In this document: one piece after another, positions 1 to 7,459 of the stretch
How the letters are laid out: the number at the start of each line of letters is the position of its first letter
How positions within the stretch are numbered: position 1 is the stretch's first letter
Source of the DNA: Candidatus Bipolaricaulis anaerobius
GTDB taxonomy: Bacteria; Bipolaricaulota; Bipolaricaulia; Bipolaricaulales; Bipolaricaulaceae
Length of the DNA: 64,000 nt
NCBI RefSeq assembly: GCF_900465355.1
Contig: NZ_LS483254.1
Coordinates: forward strand, 1,054,001 to 1,118,000
Reading direction: 5' to 3'
Translations under genes and position numbers: made by a program
Notes under the pieces: generated by a model
Databases searched by the model: none
What the model saw: the letters and a program-made list of their open reading frames with translations, nothing else
What the model was told of the DNA's origin: nothing

Positions 1-147
1 CGCCAACCGCAGCCCGAGGACGACCGTCGCCAGGCCCACCCCAATCGTCGCCCCCTCCCGCACCCGGGATGGAACACGAGCCCCGAGGGCCCACCCGAGG
101 CTCCCCCCCACGAGCACGGTCGCCATGTTGACCCACGTCCCGATCAC
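1..147 (-). CDS. DUF554 family membrane protein (N-terminal part)
   Basis: The reverse strand reads from a GTG at 147 as V-I-G-T-W-V-N-M-A-T-V-L-V-G-G followed by a glycine-rich hydrophobic stretch and a second hydrophobic segment ending at the window edge. The N-terminal G-T-x-V-N pattern and the following small-residue helix match my recollection of DUF554 (YdfK/YqgA-like) integral membrane proteins of unknown function. Only 49 codons are present and the C-terminus lies outside the window. It is divergent from mscL, leaving about 90 bp for both promoters. Membrane location is clear; the family call is moderate. Confidence 0.6.
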   Translation of the reverse strand, partial: MIGTWVNMATVLVGGSLGWALGARVPSRVREGATIGVGLATVVLGLRLA

Positions 148-238
148 AACGGAATGGTAGCCCCCCACGAGGCCGGGACCAACGGTTGCCAGGGCGGTGC
201 CCCTCGCGCTACAGTGCGCGGATAAGGAGGCGATCGTC

Positions 239-676
239 GTGTGGCAGGAGTTCAAGGCGTTCATCGTGAAGGGCAACCTCGTCCAAATCGCCGTGGCGTT
301 CATCATGGGCGTGGCGTTCAGTTCGGTCGTGAGCTCGTTCGTGAACGACCTCGTGATGCCGATCATCGGCAAGCTCATCGGCAACGTGGACTTCGCGAAC
401 CTGTACCTCAACCTATCGGGAGAGGCGTACGCGTCCGCCGCAGCCGCCCGGGCCGCGGGGGCGGCCGCGATCTACTACGGCGCGTTCATCAACGCGCTCG
501 TGAACTTCCTCCTCATCGCGGTCGTGGTGTTCGTGGTGAGCAAAGCCTACCAGAAGCTCGAACGGCCGAAGGTCGCTCCCGCTCCGACCACGAAGGAATG
601 CCCGTTCTGCAGGACCCAGATCCCCCTCGCTGCCCGGCGCTGCCCTCACTGCACCTCCGAATTGGGGGAGGGGTAG
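239..676 (+). CDS. mscL: large-conductance mechanosensitive channel with C-terminal zinc ribbon
   Basis: MscL is a homopentameric inner-membrane channel that releases solutes on hypo-osmotic shock. The 145-residue product starts MWQEFKAFIVKGN, runs through TM1 with the conserved AVAFIMG and a second hydrophobic helix (residues ~85-105), and ends in a CPFC-x9-CPHC zinc ribbon. I chose GTG 239 because AAGGAGG at 224-230 sits 8 nt upstream; the longer reading from GTG 197 has no ribosome site. Zinc ribbons at the MscL C-terminus occur in some lineages in place of the E. coli helical bundle; here it may gather the cytoplasmic end of the pentamer (inference). Confidence 0.93.
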   Translation: MWQEFKAFIVKGNLVQIAVAFIMGVAFSSVVSSFVNDLVMPIIGKLIGNVDFANLYLNLSGEAYASAAAARAAGAAAIYYGAFINALVNFLLIAVVVFVVSKAYQKLERPKVAPAPTTKECPFCRTQIPLAARRCPHCTSELGEG

Positions 677-710
677 ACCGCGAGACTGGGGACTGGCCTC
701 CATTCTTGGG

Positions 711-809
711 CTAGCCGGTGCGGGCGAACAGCGGCACAGCGATCATCGCCGCGAGGGCGAGGATCCCGGCGATGCCCACCAACGCTCGATCACGCTTGGA
801 CAACTTCAT
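711..809 (-). CDS. 32-residue single-span membrane peptide
   Basis: A short reverse ORF starts at ATG 809 behind a good ribosome site (GGAGGGG directly upstream) and encodes a basic start (MKLSKRDR) followed by one hydrophobic helix of about 18 residues and a short ARTG tail. The charge pattern predicts an N-in single-pass membrane peptide. I recognise no family. It lies convergent to mscL and downstream of the ACT-domain gene. Support rests on the ribosome site, the positively charged start and clean hydrophobicity; conservation is untested. Confidence 0.45.
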   Translation of the reverse strand: MKLSKRDRALVGIAGILALAAMIAVPLFARTG

Positions 810-929
810 CCCCTCCGTCAAATTCCGCTTGACTTTGCCCCTCTGCTGTGCACAGGGCATGGAACGGCGATGGATCTTCCCAAGATCGCAGACGGGGATC
901 CGTGCCAGATGTCCTCCCCTGCTCGGACA

Positions 930-954
930 CCCGCGGCCTAGGGTGCGCCGCGGG
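930..954 (-). terminator. GC-rich hairpin just after the ACT-domain gene
   Basis: CCCGCGGC at 930-937 and GCCGCGGG at 947-954 form an 8-bp perfect stem with a 9-nt loop. It begins 3 nt beyond the stop of the reverse-strand ACT gene. No T-run follows, so it may be an RNA 3' end stabiliser or a U-less terminator rather than a classical intrinsic terminator. Confidence 0.4.
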
Positions 955-957
955 GGC

Positions 958-1362
958 CTACTTCTCGCGGAGGAGGGTCACCGCCTTCGCGTTGTTCGTG
1001 CAGGAGAAGACGACGAGGGAGCTATGGCCAGCCTCGAACGCGCTCGCGTAGAGGTAGCGGATATCGAGGTCCTGGCGCGCTAGGACGTCGGTGATCCGAC
1101 GCAGAAATCCCGCGCGGTGGGGAAGTTCCACGAGGACGATATTCCGTTCCTCAACCTCGAATTCTGCCTTCCGCAGCGCCTCCAGCGCGTAGCTCGGGGA
1201 GTCCGGGACCAGATGGAGCTCTGCCTCCTCCCCCTCGGCGAACACCGCCACCGCGAGGATGTTGATCCCCTGGTCAGCGAGGACGCGGGCGATGTTTGCG
1301 AGCACGCCCACCCGGTTGCCCGTGATGATCACCAGTTCTTTCCCCACTGTCGCTTCGCGCAT
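958..1362 (-). CDS. tandem ACT-domain protein
   Basis: The 134-residue protein holds two ACT modules, roughly residues 8-68 (ELVIITGNRVGVLANIARVL) and 72-134 (NIVLVELPHRAGFLRRITDVL). ACT domains bind amino acids or similar small ligands and normally regulate metabolic enzymes; stand-alone tandem ACT proteins of this length are common in anaerobes and their partners are usually unknown. ATG 1362 is preceded by GGAGGT. The frame continues open upstream, but that extension lacks a start with a ribosome site. It is divergent from metG. Confidence 0.85.
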   Translation of the reverse strand: MREATVGKELVIITGNRVGVLANIARVLADQGINILAVAVFAEGEEAELHLVPDSPSYALEALRKAEFEVEERNIVLVELPHRAGFLRRITDVLARQDLDIRYLYASAFEAGHSSLVVFSCTNNAKAVTLLREK

Positions 1363-1433
1363 CGCTACCTCCGCCAGGGGGGTAGTGTACCCGGGCGACC
1401 CCCCGCCGTCCTTTCGATCCGGACCGAGCCCGC

Positions 1434-1439
1434 TATAAT
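1434..1439 (+). promoter_or_regulatory. -10 box upstream of metG
   Basis: A perfect TATAAT lies 20 nt before the metG GTG codon and just ahead of the GGAGG ribosome site at 1451-1455, giving a leader of roughly 15 nt. I see no good -35 hexamer 16-18 bp upstream; TTTCGA at 1412-1417 is the best, and weak. Confidence 0.55.
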
Positions 1440-1459
1440 CGGCCCCTCGCGGAGGATAC

Positions 1460-3424
1460 GTGGACGCCAACATCAAGCGGATCCTGGTGTGCAGCGCCTG
1501 GCCCTACGGTTCGGGCCTGCCCCATCTCGGCAACCTCATCGGGTGCCTCCTCTCCGGGGACGCGTTCGCCCGCTTTTACCGGCTCCGCGGGTACGAAGCG
1601 CTCCACGTGTCGGGGACCGATGCCCACGGGACGAAGGTCGAGTACGAGGCAGCACAGCTCGGGATCTCGCCCCGAGAGCTCGCCGAGCGGGTTCACCAAG
1701 CCATCACCGCTGTCCTCGCCCAGTTCGAGATTGCAATCGACAACTACACCACCACCGAGTCCCCCGTCCACTACGAGTTTGTGACCGAGATCTACCGGCA
1801 GATGGAGAAGAACGGGTACATCATCTCTCAGGAGGAAGGTCGGGCGTTCTGCCAAGGATGCAACCGGTTCCTGGCCGATCGGTTCATCGTCGGGACCTGT
1901 CCCCACTGCGGGTACCTCCATGCCCAGGGGAACCAATGCGATGCCTGCGGGGCGTTGCTCGAACCGGAGAACCTCCACCGCCCCCGCTGCGCGTTCTGCG
2001 GTTCGTCGTCGGTCGTCACGCGCACCACCCGGCATTGGTACCTCGACCTCGCGCAGCTGACCCCGCAGCTCCTCGCCTACGTGGCTAGCCGCGGCTTCCG
2101 CGGGAACGTGAAGCTGTTCACGGAGCGCCTCATCCAGGAGGGGCTCCGCCCGCGGGCGGTGACGCGCGACATCGCGTGGGGGATCCCCGCTCCGTTCCCC
2201 GGCGCCGCGGGGAAGGTCATCTACGTGTGGGCAGAGGCCGCGTTGGGCTATGTGTCCGCGACGATCGAGCACTTCCGCCGACGGGGGGAAGAGGAACGGT
2301 GGCGGGAGTTCTGGTTCGGGGACGAGGTGTGGCAGGTGTACACCCAAGCCAAGGACAACATCCCGTTCCACACGATCATCTTCCCCGGCCAGCTCCTCGC
2401 CTCGGGCCAGGGGTACCATCTGCCAGACCAGATCGCAGCCACGGAGTACCTGAACTGGATCGGAGGGGAGCAGTTCTCGAAGACCCGCCGGATTGGGATC
2501 TTCGCCGACGAGGCCCTGAAGCTCCTCCCGCCCGTGTACTGGCGGTTCTACCTCTTCTACAACCGCCCCGAATCCAAGGACGTCGAGTTCTCGTGGGAGG
2601 AGTTCGACAAGGCGGTCAACCACGTGCTCGTGGACAACATCGCGAACTTCGTGCACCGGGTTCTCTCCTACATCGGGTCCAAACACGGAGGGACGGTCCC
2701 CAACGAGCCGACTGACCCCGAGATCGTGCAGGCGATTGACCGAACCTGTGCCGAAGTGGTGGACACGATCGAGCGGGGATCCCTCGCCCCGGCCTTGCGG
2801 GCAATCGCCCTCCTCGCGGGGACGGGGAACGAGTACTTCCAGCGCAAGGCACCGTGGCGGAGCGGCGACAGGGGAGCCGTGGCCTCGGCCGCTCACCTCG
2901 TGAAGGCTGTAGCGATCCTGCTCGAACCGTTCATCCCCATGTTCTCGCGGGAGGTTTACGCAACGTTGGGCATCGAGGCGCCCACCCTAACGGCCGTCCG
3001 CTCCGGACTCGCCGGCCACGCGCTCGCCCGTGAGCCGCGGCCGCTCCTTGAGCACGTGGACATCGCGGAGTTGAAGGGGAGGTATCAGACGATGAAGGAA
3101 GAAGGGCTCATCTCGATCGAAGAGTTCCAGAAGCTCGACCTGCGGGTGGGGAGGGTCCTCGCCGCTGAGGAAGTGGCCGGGGCGGACAAGCTCCTCGCCC
3201 TCCAGGTGGACCTCGGGGATCGCCAAGCGCAAGCCGTGGCCGGGATCCGCAAGCACTATCAGCCGGCGGACCTCGTGGGGAAACTCGTGGCGGTGGTCGC
3301 GAACCTGAAGCCGGCCACGATCCGCGGGCTCCGCTCAGAATGCATGCTCCTCGCTGCCTCCGATGGCACCCTGTGCCTCCTCACGCCGGAACGCGAGGTG
3401 GAGCCGGGCACCCGGATTCGCTAG
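1460..3424 (+). CDS. metG: methionyl-tRNA synthetase
   Basis: MetRS charges tRNA-Met with methionine in the cytoplasm. The 654-residue protein has the class I HIGH-type motif as PHLGN (residues ~20-25), a zinc-binding knuckle domain with four CxxC pairs (residues ~130-180), the KMSKS equivalent FSKTR (residue ~340) and a C-terminal EMAP/Trbp-like tRNA-binding domain from about residue 553 (FQKLDLRVGRVLAAEEV). It starts at GTG 1460 with GGAGG 5 nt upstream. It heads the dense forward run of translation genes; rplU follows after 44 bp. Confidence 0.97.
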   Translation: MDANIKRILVCSAWPYGSGLPHLGNLIGCLLSGDAFARFYRLRGYEALHVSGTDAHGTKVEYEAAQLGISPRELAERVHQAITAVLAQFEIAIDNYTTTESPVHYEFVTEIYRQMEKNGYIISQEEGRAFCQGCNRFLADRFIVGTCPHCGYLHAQGNQCDACGALLEPENLHRPRCAFCGSSSVVTRTTRHWYLDLAQLTPQLLAYVASRGFRGNVKLFTERLIQEGLRPRAVTRDIAWGIPAPFPGAAGKVIYVWAEAALGYVSATIEHFRRRGEEERWREFWFGDEVWQVYTQAKDNIPFHTIIFPGQLLASGQGYHLPDQIAATEYLNWIGGEQFSKTRRIGIFADEALKLLPPVYWRFYLFYNRPESKDVEFSWEEFDKAVNHVLVDNIANFVHRVLSYIGSKHGGTVPNEPTDPEIVQAIDRTCAEVVDTIERGSLAPALRAIALLAGTGNEYFQRKAPWRSGDRGAVASAAHLVKAVAILLEPFIPMFSREVYATLGIEAPTLTAVRSGLAGHALAREPRPLLEHVDIAELKGRYQTMKEEGLISIEEFQKLDLRVGRVLAAEEVAGADKLLALQVDLGDRQAQAVAGIRKHYQPADLVGKLVAVVANLKPATIRGLRSECMLLAASDGTLCLLTPEREVEPGTRIR

Positions 3425-3468
3425 AATTGTCGTCGCGCATCGTTTCCACTACGATGACCGAGGTGGCT

Positions 3469-3786
3469 ATGTACGCTGTCGTCGAGATCGGAGGCAAACA
3501 GTACCGCGTCGAGGCCGAGGCCGAGATCGTGCACGAGCTCCTTCCCACGGTGAACGTGGGGGACAAGGTGACGTTCGATCGCGTGCTCCTCGTACGCAAC
3601 GGCGCGGGGGTGGAGGTCGGCCGCCCCTACCTGACCGGTGTCAAGGTCGTGGGGGAGGTCATGGAGAGCGGGCGCGGGCCCAAGGTGATCATCCGGCGGT
3701 TCGCCCCCAAGAAGGGGTACCGGCGGAAGAAGGGGCACCGCCAGCCCTACATGCGCACGCGGATCCTGGCGATCGAAAAGGGGTAG
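3469..3786 (+). CDS. rplU: 50S ribosomal protein L21
   Basis: L21 binds 23S rRNA in the large subunit. The 105-residue product starts MYAVVEIGGKQYRVE and has the basic KKGYRRKKGHRQPYMRTRI tail typical of the family. ATG 3469 is used; the longer in-frame ORF back to 3340 lies inside metG and is not real. The gene order L21, small protein, L27, Obg is the classic bacterial arrangement. Confidence 0.97.
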   Translation: MYAVVEIGGKQYRVEAEAEIVHELLPTVNVGDKVTFDRVLLVRNGAGVEVGRPYLTGVKVVGEVMESGRGPKVIIRRFAPKKGYRRKKGHRQPYMRTRILAIEKG

Positions 3787-3792
3787 CCGGGC

Positions 3793-4113
3793 ATGGTGGA
3801 AGTGGTGATCGAGCGAGACGAGGAGGGCCGGGTCCAGGCCGTGACCCTGCAGGGCGACGAGTCTGCGGAAGGGCTCGCCGCCGCCGCCCTCGTGGAGGCG
3901 CCGGTCCTCGGCCTGCGGGACTACCTCCACCTCGATCCCGCGGTCACGAAGGAGGGGCATCTCCTGCGGTTCCAGGTGGACCGGTCGGCGTTCTTCCTCG
4001 ACCGCGAGGTCGACGCCATCGTGGAGACGATGGTCTTGGGATTGCGCGCTCTCTCCCGCAACCGCCCGGGGCGGATCGCGGTGCACGAGGTTGGGGAGAG
4101 CGTAGCGGTGTGA
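3793..4113 (+). CDS. Prp-like protein lacking the protease catalytic residues
   Basis: This 106-residue protein sits between rplU and rpmA, exactly where Prp (YsxB), the cysteine protease that trims the L27 N-terminal extension, is found in Firmicutes and relatives. Its fold signature fits: an N-terminal strand pair (residues 1-20), a helix, and the C-terminal helix DAIVETMVLGLRALS (residues ~74-88). In Prp a His follows the first turn glycine and a Cys lies about 12 residues later. Here the glycine is G21, the next residue is Asp22, and the Cys region is an all-alanine stretch (residues 29-32). I read it as a non-catalytic Prp homologue. The next gene, L27, has no extension to cleave, which agrees. 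Confidence 0.7.
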   Translation: MVEVVIERDEEGRVQAVTLQGDESAEGLAAAALVEAPVLGLRDYLHLDPAVTKEGHLLRFQVDRSAFFLDREVDAIVETMVLGLRALSRNRPGRIAVHEVGESVAV

Positions 4114-4122
4114 GAGGACAGG

Positions 4123-4383
4123 ATGGCACATAAGACAAGTGGCGGTTCAACCCAAAACGTCCATGACTCCCCCGGCCAGCGGCTGGGGATCAAGCGCTAC
4201 GGCGGCGAGCTCGTGCGGCCGGGGTGCATCATCGTCCGTCAGCGGGGAACCAGGTTCTACCCGGGTTTCGGCGTCGGCATGGGCCGGGACTTCACGATCT
4301 TCGCCAAGACCACGGGCACGGTCCGGTTCGCCGGGCACAACCGCGTGTACGTGAACGTGGACCCGCTCCACGAGGAGGGGTAG
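4123..4383 (+). CDS. rpmA: 50S ribosomal protein L27
   Basis: L27 reaches toward the peptidyl transferase centre with its N-terminus. The 86-residue protein begins [20 protein letters not shown], the mature E. coli-like start, with no N-terminal cleavage segment ending in FFA as seen in Prp-processed L27. The core [18 protein letters not shown] is canonical. It lies 9 nt after the Prp-like gene and 8 nt before obg. Confidence 0.97.
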   Translation: MAHKTSGGSTQNVHDSPGQRLGIKRYGGELVRPGCIIVRQRGTRFYPGFGVGMGRDFTIFAKTTGTVRFAGHNRVYVNVDPLHEEG

Positions 4384-4391
4384 CCCCCCGA

Positions 4392-5663
4392 ATGTGGGTC
4401 GATGAGGCGAAGATCCATGTCGCCTCGGGACGGGGGGGGAACGGACTCATCAGCTTCCACAGGACCCGCACCAATCCCCGCGGCACCCCCGACGGCGGGA
4501 GCGGCGGTCGGGGAGGGGATGTCCTCCTGCGTGCCACCCGTTCCGTGGGGACCCTCCTCCAATTCCAAAACCAGATCCACTTTCGCGCCGGCCACGGCGG
4601 CCACGGTGGTCCGAACTGCCGCCAAGGGAAGAATGGCACCGACCTCGTGATCCACGTTCCAGTGGGCACCGTGGTCCGCGACGCCGGGACGGGGGAGATC
4701 CTCGCCGACCTCGCAACCGACGGGGCGGAGGCCCGCATCGCCCGGGGGGGACGCGGCGGGCGTGGGAACAAGGCGTTCACCAATTCCGCCCGCCAGGCCC
4801 CGTGGATCCGCGAGTTCGGGGAGGAGGGAGAGGAGCGGTGGATCCGGCTCGAGCTCCGCGTCCTGGCCGACGTCGGGATCATCGGGTTCCCCAACGTGGG
4901 CAAATCGTCGCTCCTCGCGCGGGTGTCGCGGCGGAAGGTGAAGGTCGCTCCCTACCCGTTCACCACCCTCGCCCCGAACCTCGGCCTGGCCGAGGTCGGG
5001 GACGGCAGCTCGCTCGTGCTCGCGGACCTGCCGGGCCTGATCGAGGGCGCCCACGAGGGGAAGGGCCTCGGGGACCGGTTCCTCCGCCATGCGACCCGGG
5101 CGAGGGTCCTCCTCCACGTGGTGGACCTGGCCGGGGTGGAGGGACGCGATCCCCTGGCCGACCACGGGTTGCTCCGTCGCGAGATCGAAGCGTGGGAAGA
5201 GCTGAGGGCGAAGCCGGAGGTCGTGGCGGGGAACAAGGCCGACCTCCTCCCCCCGGAGCGTGTGTCCGCAGAAGTGCACCGGTTCCGCGAAGCGGGGATC
5301 GAGCTTCACCCCATCTCCGCCGTGACCGGACGGGGGATCCGGGAGCTCCTGCTCCTCCTCGGGCGCAAGCTCCAGGAGAACCCTCCGCCGCTTGCGGCGG
5401 CAGAGGCCCCGGCGCGACGGGTGTGGCAGCTCACCCCGGACCGGGTTCCGTTCGAGGTGGCCGAGGAGGAGGGTCAGCTCGTCGTGCGCGGGCCGGCGGT
5501 GGAGCGCCTGGTGCGGCGCCTTGATCTCTCAACCCGCGACGCCCAGGAATACTTCCAGACGAGGTTGGAACGCCTCGGGGTGCTCGCTGCGCTCAAGCGG
5601 CGCGGCTTCCGTCCCGGGTCCACCGTGCGCATCGGAGGACAGGAGTTTGAGCTTACAGGGTAG
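4392..5663 (+). CDS. obg: GTPase Obg (CgtA)
   Basis: Obg is a ribosome-associated GTPase of late 50S assembly and stress signalling. The 423-residue protein has the glycine-rich Obg fold (residues 1-160, with GRGGNG, GGSGGRGG and GGRGGRGN), a G domain with G1 GFPNVGKSS, G3 DLPGLIEG, G4 NKAD and G5 SAVTGRG, and a C-terminal OCT domain (residues ~345-423). I use ATG 4392 because the Obg fold starts at MWVDEAKIHV; the ORF upstream of this is in rpmA. It overlaps nadD by 17 nt. Confidence 0.97.
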   Translation: MWVDEAKIHVASGRGGNGLISFHRTRTNPRGTPDGGSGGRGGDVLLRATRSVGTLLQFQNQIHFRAGHGGHGGPNCRQGKNGTDLVIHVPVGTVVRDAGTGEILADLATDGAEARIARGGRGGRGNKAFTNSARQAPWIREFGEEGEERWIRLELRVLADVGIIGFPNVGKSSLLARVSRRKVKVAPYPFTTLAPNLGLAEVGDGSSLVLADLPGLIEGAHEGKGLGDRFLRHATRARVLLHVVDLAGVEGRDPLADHGLLRREIEAWEELRAKPEVVAGNKADLLPPERVSAEVHRFREAGIELHPISAVTGRGIRELLLLLGRKLQENPPPLAAAEAPARRVWQLTPDRVPFEVAEEEGQLVVRGPAVERLVRRLDLSTRDAQEYFQTRLERLGVLAALKRRGFRPGSTVRIGGQEFELTG

Positions 5664-6264
5664 GACAGGGTTGTTCGGCGGCACGTTCAACCCGATCCAC
5701 ATCGGCCACCTCCGTGTGGCCGAGGAAGCCTGGCGCCAATTCGGGCTGCGAAAGGTCGTGTTCATCCCCACCGGGCGCCCCCCCCACCGCGCGGTGGACG
5801 AGGGGACACCCGCCGAGGCCCGGTACACGATGGTCTGCCTCGCCGTGGAGGGACATCCCCAGTTCTCCGTATCCCGGATCGAGGTGGACCGCCCCGGTCC
5901 CTGCTACACTGTGGACACGGTGGCGACGATGAGGGAGCTCCACCCCGAGGGCGTGGCCTACATCGTGGGGGCAGACATCTTCGCCCGGATCGAGACCTGG
6001 CACGACTGGCCGCGGCTCCTTGCAAGCTGCCCGTTCATCGTTGCCCCCCGGCCCGGGACGCCTCCGACCGTCTTCCACCGCCCCCCGTTCGACCGTGCCC
6101 AGATCCACTTCCTGGACATGCCCCTCATCTCCATGTCCTCATCCGAGATCCGTCGCCGCTACCGGTGCGGCCTCCCGACGGAGGGCCTCGTCCCCCCGGC
6201 GGTGGACCAGTGGATCCGCGCCCATGGTTTGTACGGCGTGGCCACCCCCCGCCTGGGCGGCTAG
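5647..6264 (+). CDS. nadD: nicotinate-nucleotide adenylyltransferase
   Basis: NadD adenylates nicotinate mononucleotide in NAD synthesis. The 205-residue protein shows the nucleotidyltransferase motif GGTFNPIHIGH at residues ~9-19 and the second motif MSSSEIRRRY near residue 160. I chose TTG 5647, inside the obg 3' end, because GGAGG at 5634-5638 is 8 nt upstream and the product then starts MSLQGRTGLFGGTF. No ATG or GTG is available before the catalytic motif. The pairing obg-nadD is common; rsfS, often next, is absent here. Confidence 0.93.
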   Translation: MSLQGRTGLFGGTFNPIHIGHLRVAEEAWRQFGLRKVVFIPTGRPPHRAVDEGTPAEARYTMVCLAVEGHPQFSVSRIEVDRPGPCYTVDTVATMRELHPEGVAYIVGADIFARIETWHDWPRLLASCPFIVAPRPGTPPTVFHRPPFDRAQIHFLDMPLISMSSSEIRRRYRCGLPTEGLVPPAVDQWIRAHGLYGVATPRLGG

Positions 6265-6267
6265 AAT
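6262..6267 (+). promoter_or_regulatory. -10 box for infC-rpmI-rplT
   Basis: TAGAAT overlaps the nadD stop codon and lies 21 nt before the infC ATT start, with the GGAGGG ribosome site between them. The hexamer resembles other -10 boxes in this window. No convincing -35 was seen, so confidence is moderate. Confidence 0.4.
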
Positions 6268-6288
6268 ACATGTTATGAGGAGGGACCC

Positions 6289-6837
6289 ATTCGACGGGAG
6301 TTCCGAGTAAACGAGCAGATCCGAGCGAGAGAGGTTCTCCTGATCGACCCCGAAGGACGCAGCTTGGGCGTGCTCCCTGTGGACCGGGCGCTGGCCATGG
6401 CGCGTGAGAAGGGGCTCGATCTTGTGGAGGTGGCTCCCGAGGCGAACCCGGTGGTGTGCAAGATCGTGGACTACGGGAAGTACCGGTACCAACTGGAGAA
6501 GCGGGAGAAGAAACAGCAGAAGGCTACCCGCCTCAAAGAGGTGAAGTTCACGATCCAGACTGGGGAACACGATTTTCAGACGAAGCTCGCGCGGATCCGC
6601 GAGTTCCTCAGCGCGGGCCACATGGTGCGCGTGTCGGTGTTCTTCAAGGGCCGGCAGATCATCCATATCGGCAAGGGGGAAGAGATCCTGGCCCGGGTGG
6701 CGGCGGCGACGAAGGACATGGCGAAGGTCGATCAAGACATGACGAGCAAGGGAAGGACGCTGCAGATGCTGCTCGTTCCCGTCAAAGGAGGGCGCGTTGA
6801 AGACAAAAACGCACAGAGCGTCAGCGAAGAGATTTAG
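6289..6837 (+). CDS. infC: translation initiation factor IF-3 (ATT start)
   Basis: IF-3 keeps ribosomal subunits apart and proofreads the initiator codon. Reading from ATT 6289 gives the family N-terminus (M)RREFRVNEQIRAREVLLIDP, preceded by GGAGGG with about 5 nt spacing. The first standard start (6364, TTG) would cut away the N-terminal domain. ATT initiation is the known autoregulatory device of infC: IF-3 discriminates against its own start codon. The 182-residue length is normal. The 3' end overlaps rpmI by 41 nt, so the two are translationally linked. Confidence 0.95.
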   Translation: MRREFRVNEQIRAREVLLIDPEGRSLGVLPVDRALAMAREKGLDLVEVAPEANPVVCKIVDYGKYRYQLEKREKKQQKATRLKEVKFTIQTGEHDFQTKLARIREFLSAGHMVRVSVFFKGRQIIHIGKGEEILARVAAATKDMAKVDQDMTSKGRTLQMLLVPVKGGRVEDKNAQSVSEEI

Positions 6838-6988
6838 GATCTCGGGGACGGGGAGGATTTTCCACCAGCACGCCAACCGCAAGCACAAGCTGTCAAAGAT
6901 GCGACCCCAGTACCGCCGCGAAGCAGGGCGGCCCGTCGAGGTGCGCGGTGCCGATCGCAAGCGGTTGCGGCGGATCCTGAGTATCTAG
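6797..6988 (+). CDS. rpmI: 50S ribosomal protein L35
   Basis: The 63-residue basic protein ([20 protein letters not shown] at the start, then [12 protein letters not shown]) is L35. It starts at TTG 6797 behind AAAGGAGGG (6785-6792 region). The start lies inside infC, so rpmI translation is probably coupled to infC. It is followed by rplT after 13 nt, the standard infC-rpmI-rplT operon. Confidence 0.95.
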   Translation: MKTKTHRASAKRFRISGTGRIFHQHANRKHKLSKMRPQYRREAGRPVEVRGADRKRLRRILSI

Positions 6989-7001
6989 AGGAGGAAGGAC
7001 G

Positions 7002-7358
7002 ATGCGAGTTCCAGGCGGGGTGAAACACGGCCGGCGGCGGCGGAAGGTCCTCCAGCAGACCAAGGGGTTCCAGGGGAAGCGGCGCTCCTGCTACCGAATC
7101 GCGAAGCAGTCCGTGTTCAAGGCGCAGCGGCACATGTACGTGTCGCGCAAACTGGAGAAGCGGACGATGCGCAGGTTGTGGATGGTCCGCATCGGAGCGG
7201 CAGCGAAGGGCCACGGGCTCTCCTACTCCGCGTTCATGGGGGGCCTGCACAAGGCCGGCGTGGGGCTGAACCGGAAGATGCTCGCCGACATCGCTCAGCG
7301 CGATCCGCAGGCATTTTCCCAGGTGGTAACCGTCGCCAAGGAGATGCGGCGCGCCTAA
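7002..7358 (+). CDS. rplT: 50S ribosomal protein L20
   Basis: L20 is an early-assembly 23S rRNA-binding protein. The 118-residue product has the family features: a basic N-terminal helix ([19 protein letters not shown]), ALxRR-like [16 protein letters not shown] and the [13 protein letters not shown] motif. ATG 7002 follows GAGGAAGG. In several bacteria L20 represses this operon; no obvious operator was checked here. Confidence 0.96.
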   Translation: MRVPGGVKHGRRRRKVLQQTKGFQGKRRSCYRIAKQSVFKAQRHMYVSRKLEKRTMRRLWMVRIGAAAKGHGLSYSAFMGGLHKAGVGLNRKMLADIAQRDPQAFSQVVTVAKEMRRA

Positions 7359-7459
7359 GGGCCCCCGGGCCCGCGCTACGCTGACGTGGAGGTCGCACGC
7401 TCAAGGGCAATCACATCCTGATCACGGTCGAGCGAACGCCCTCCGGCCCCCGGAGGCGG

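Noticed and set aside
1363-1476. N-terminal extension of the ACT-domain protein to 1476
   Set aside because: The added residues are low-complexity and overlap the metG start; ATG 1362 has GGAGGT at good spacing.
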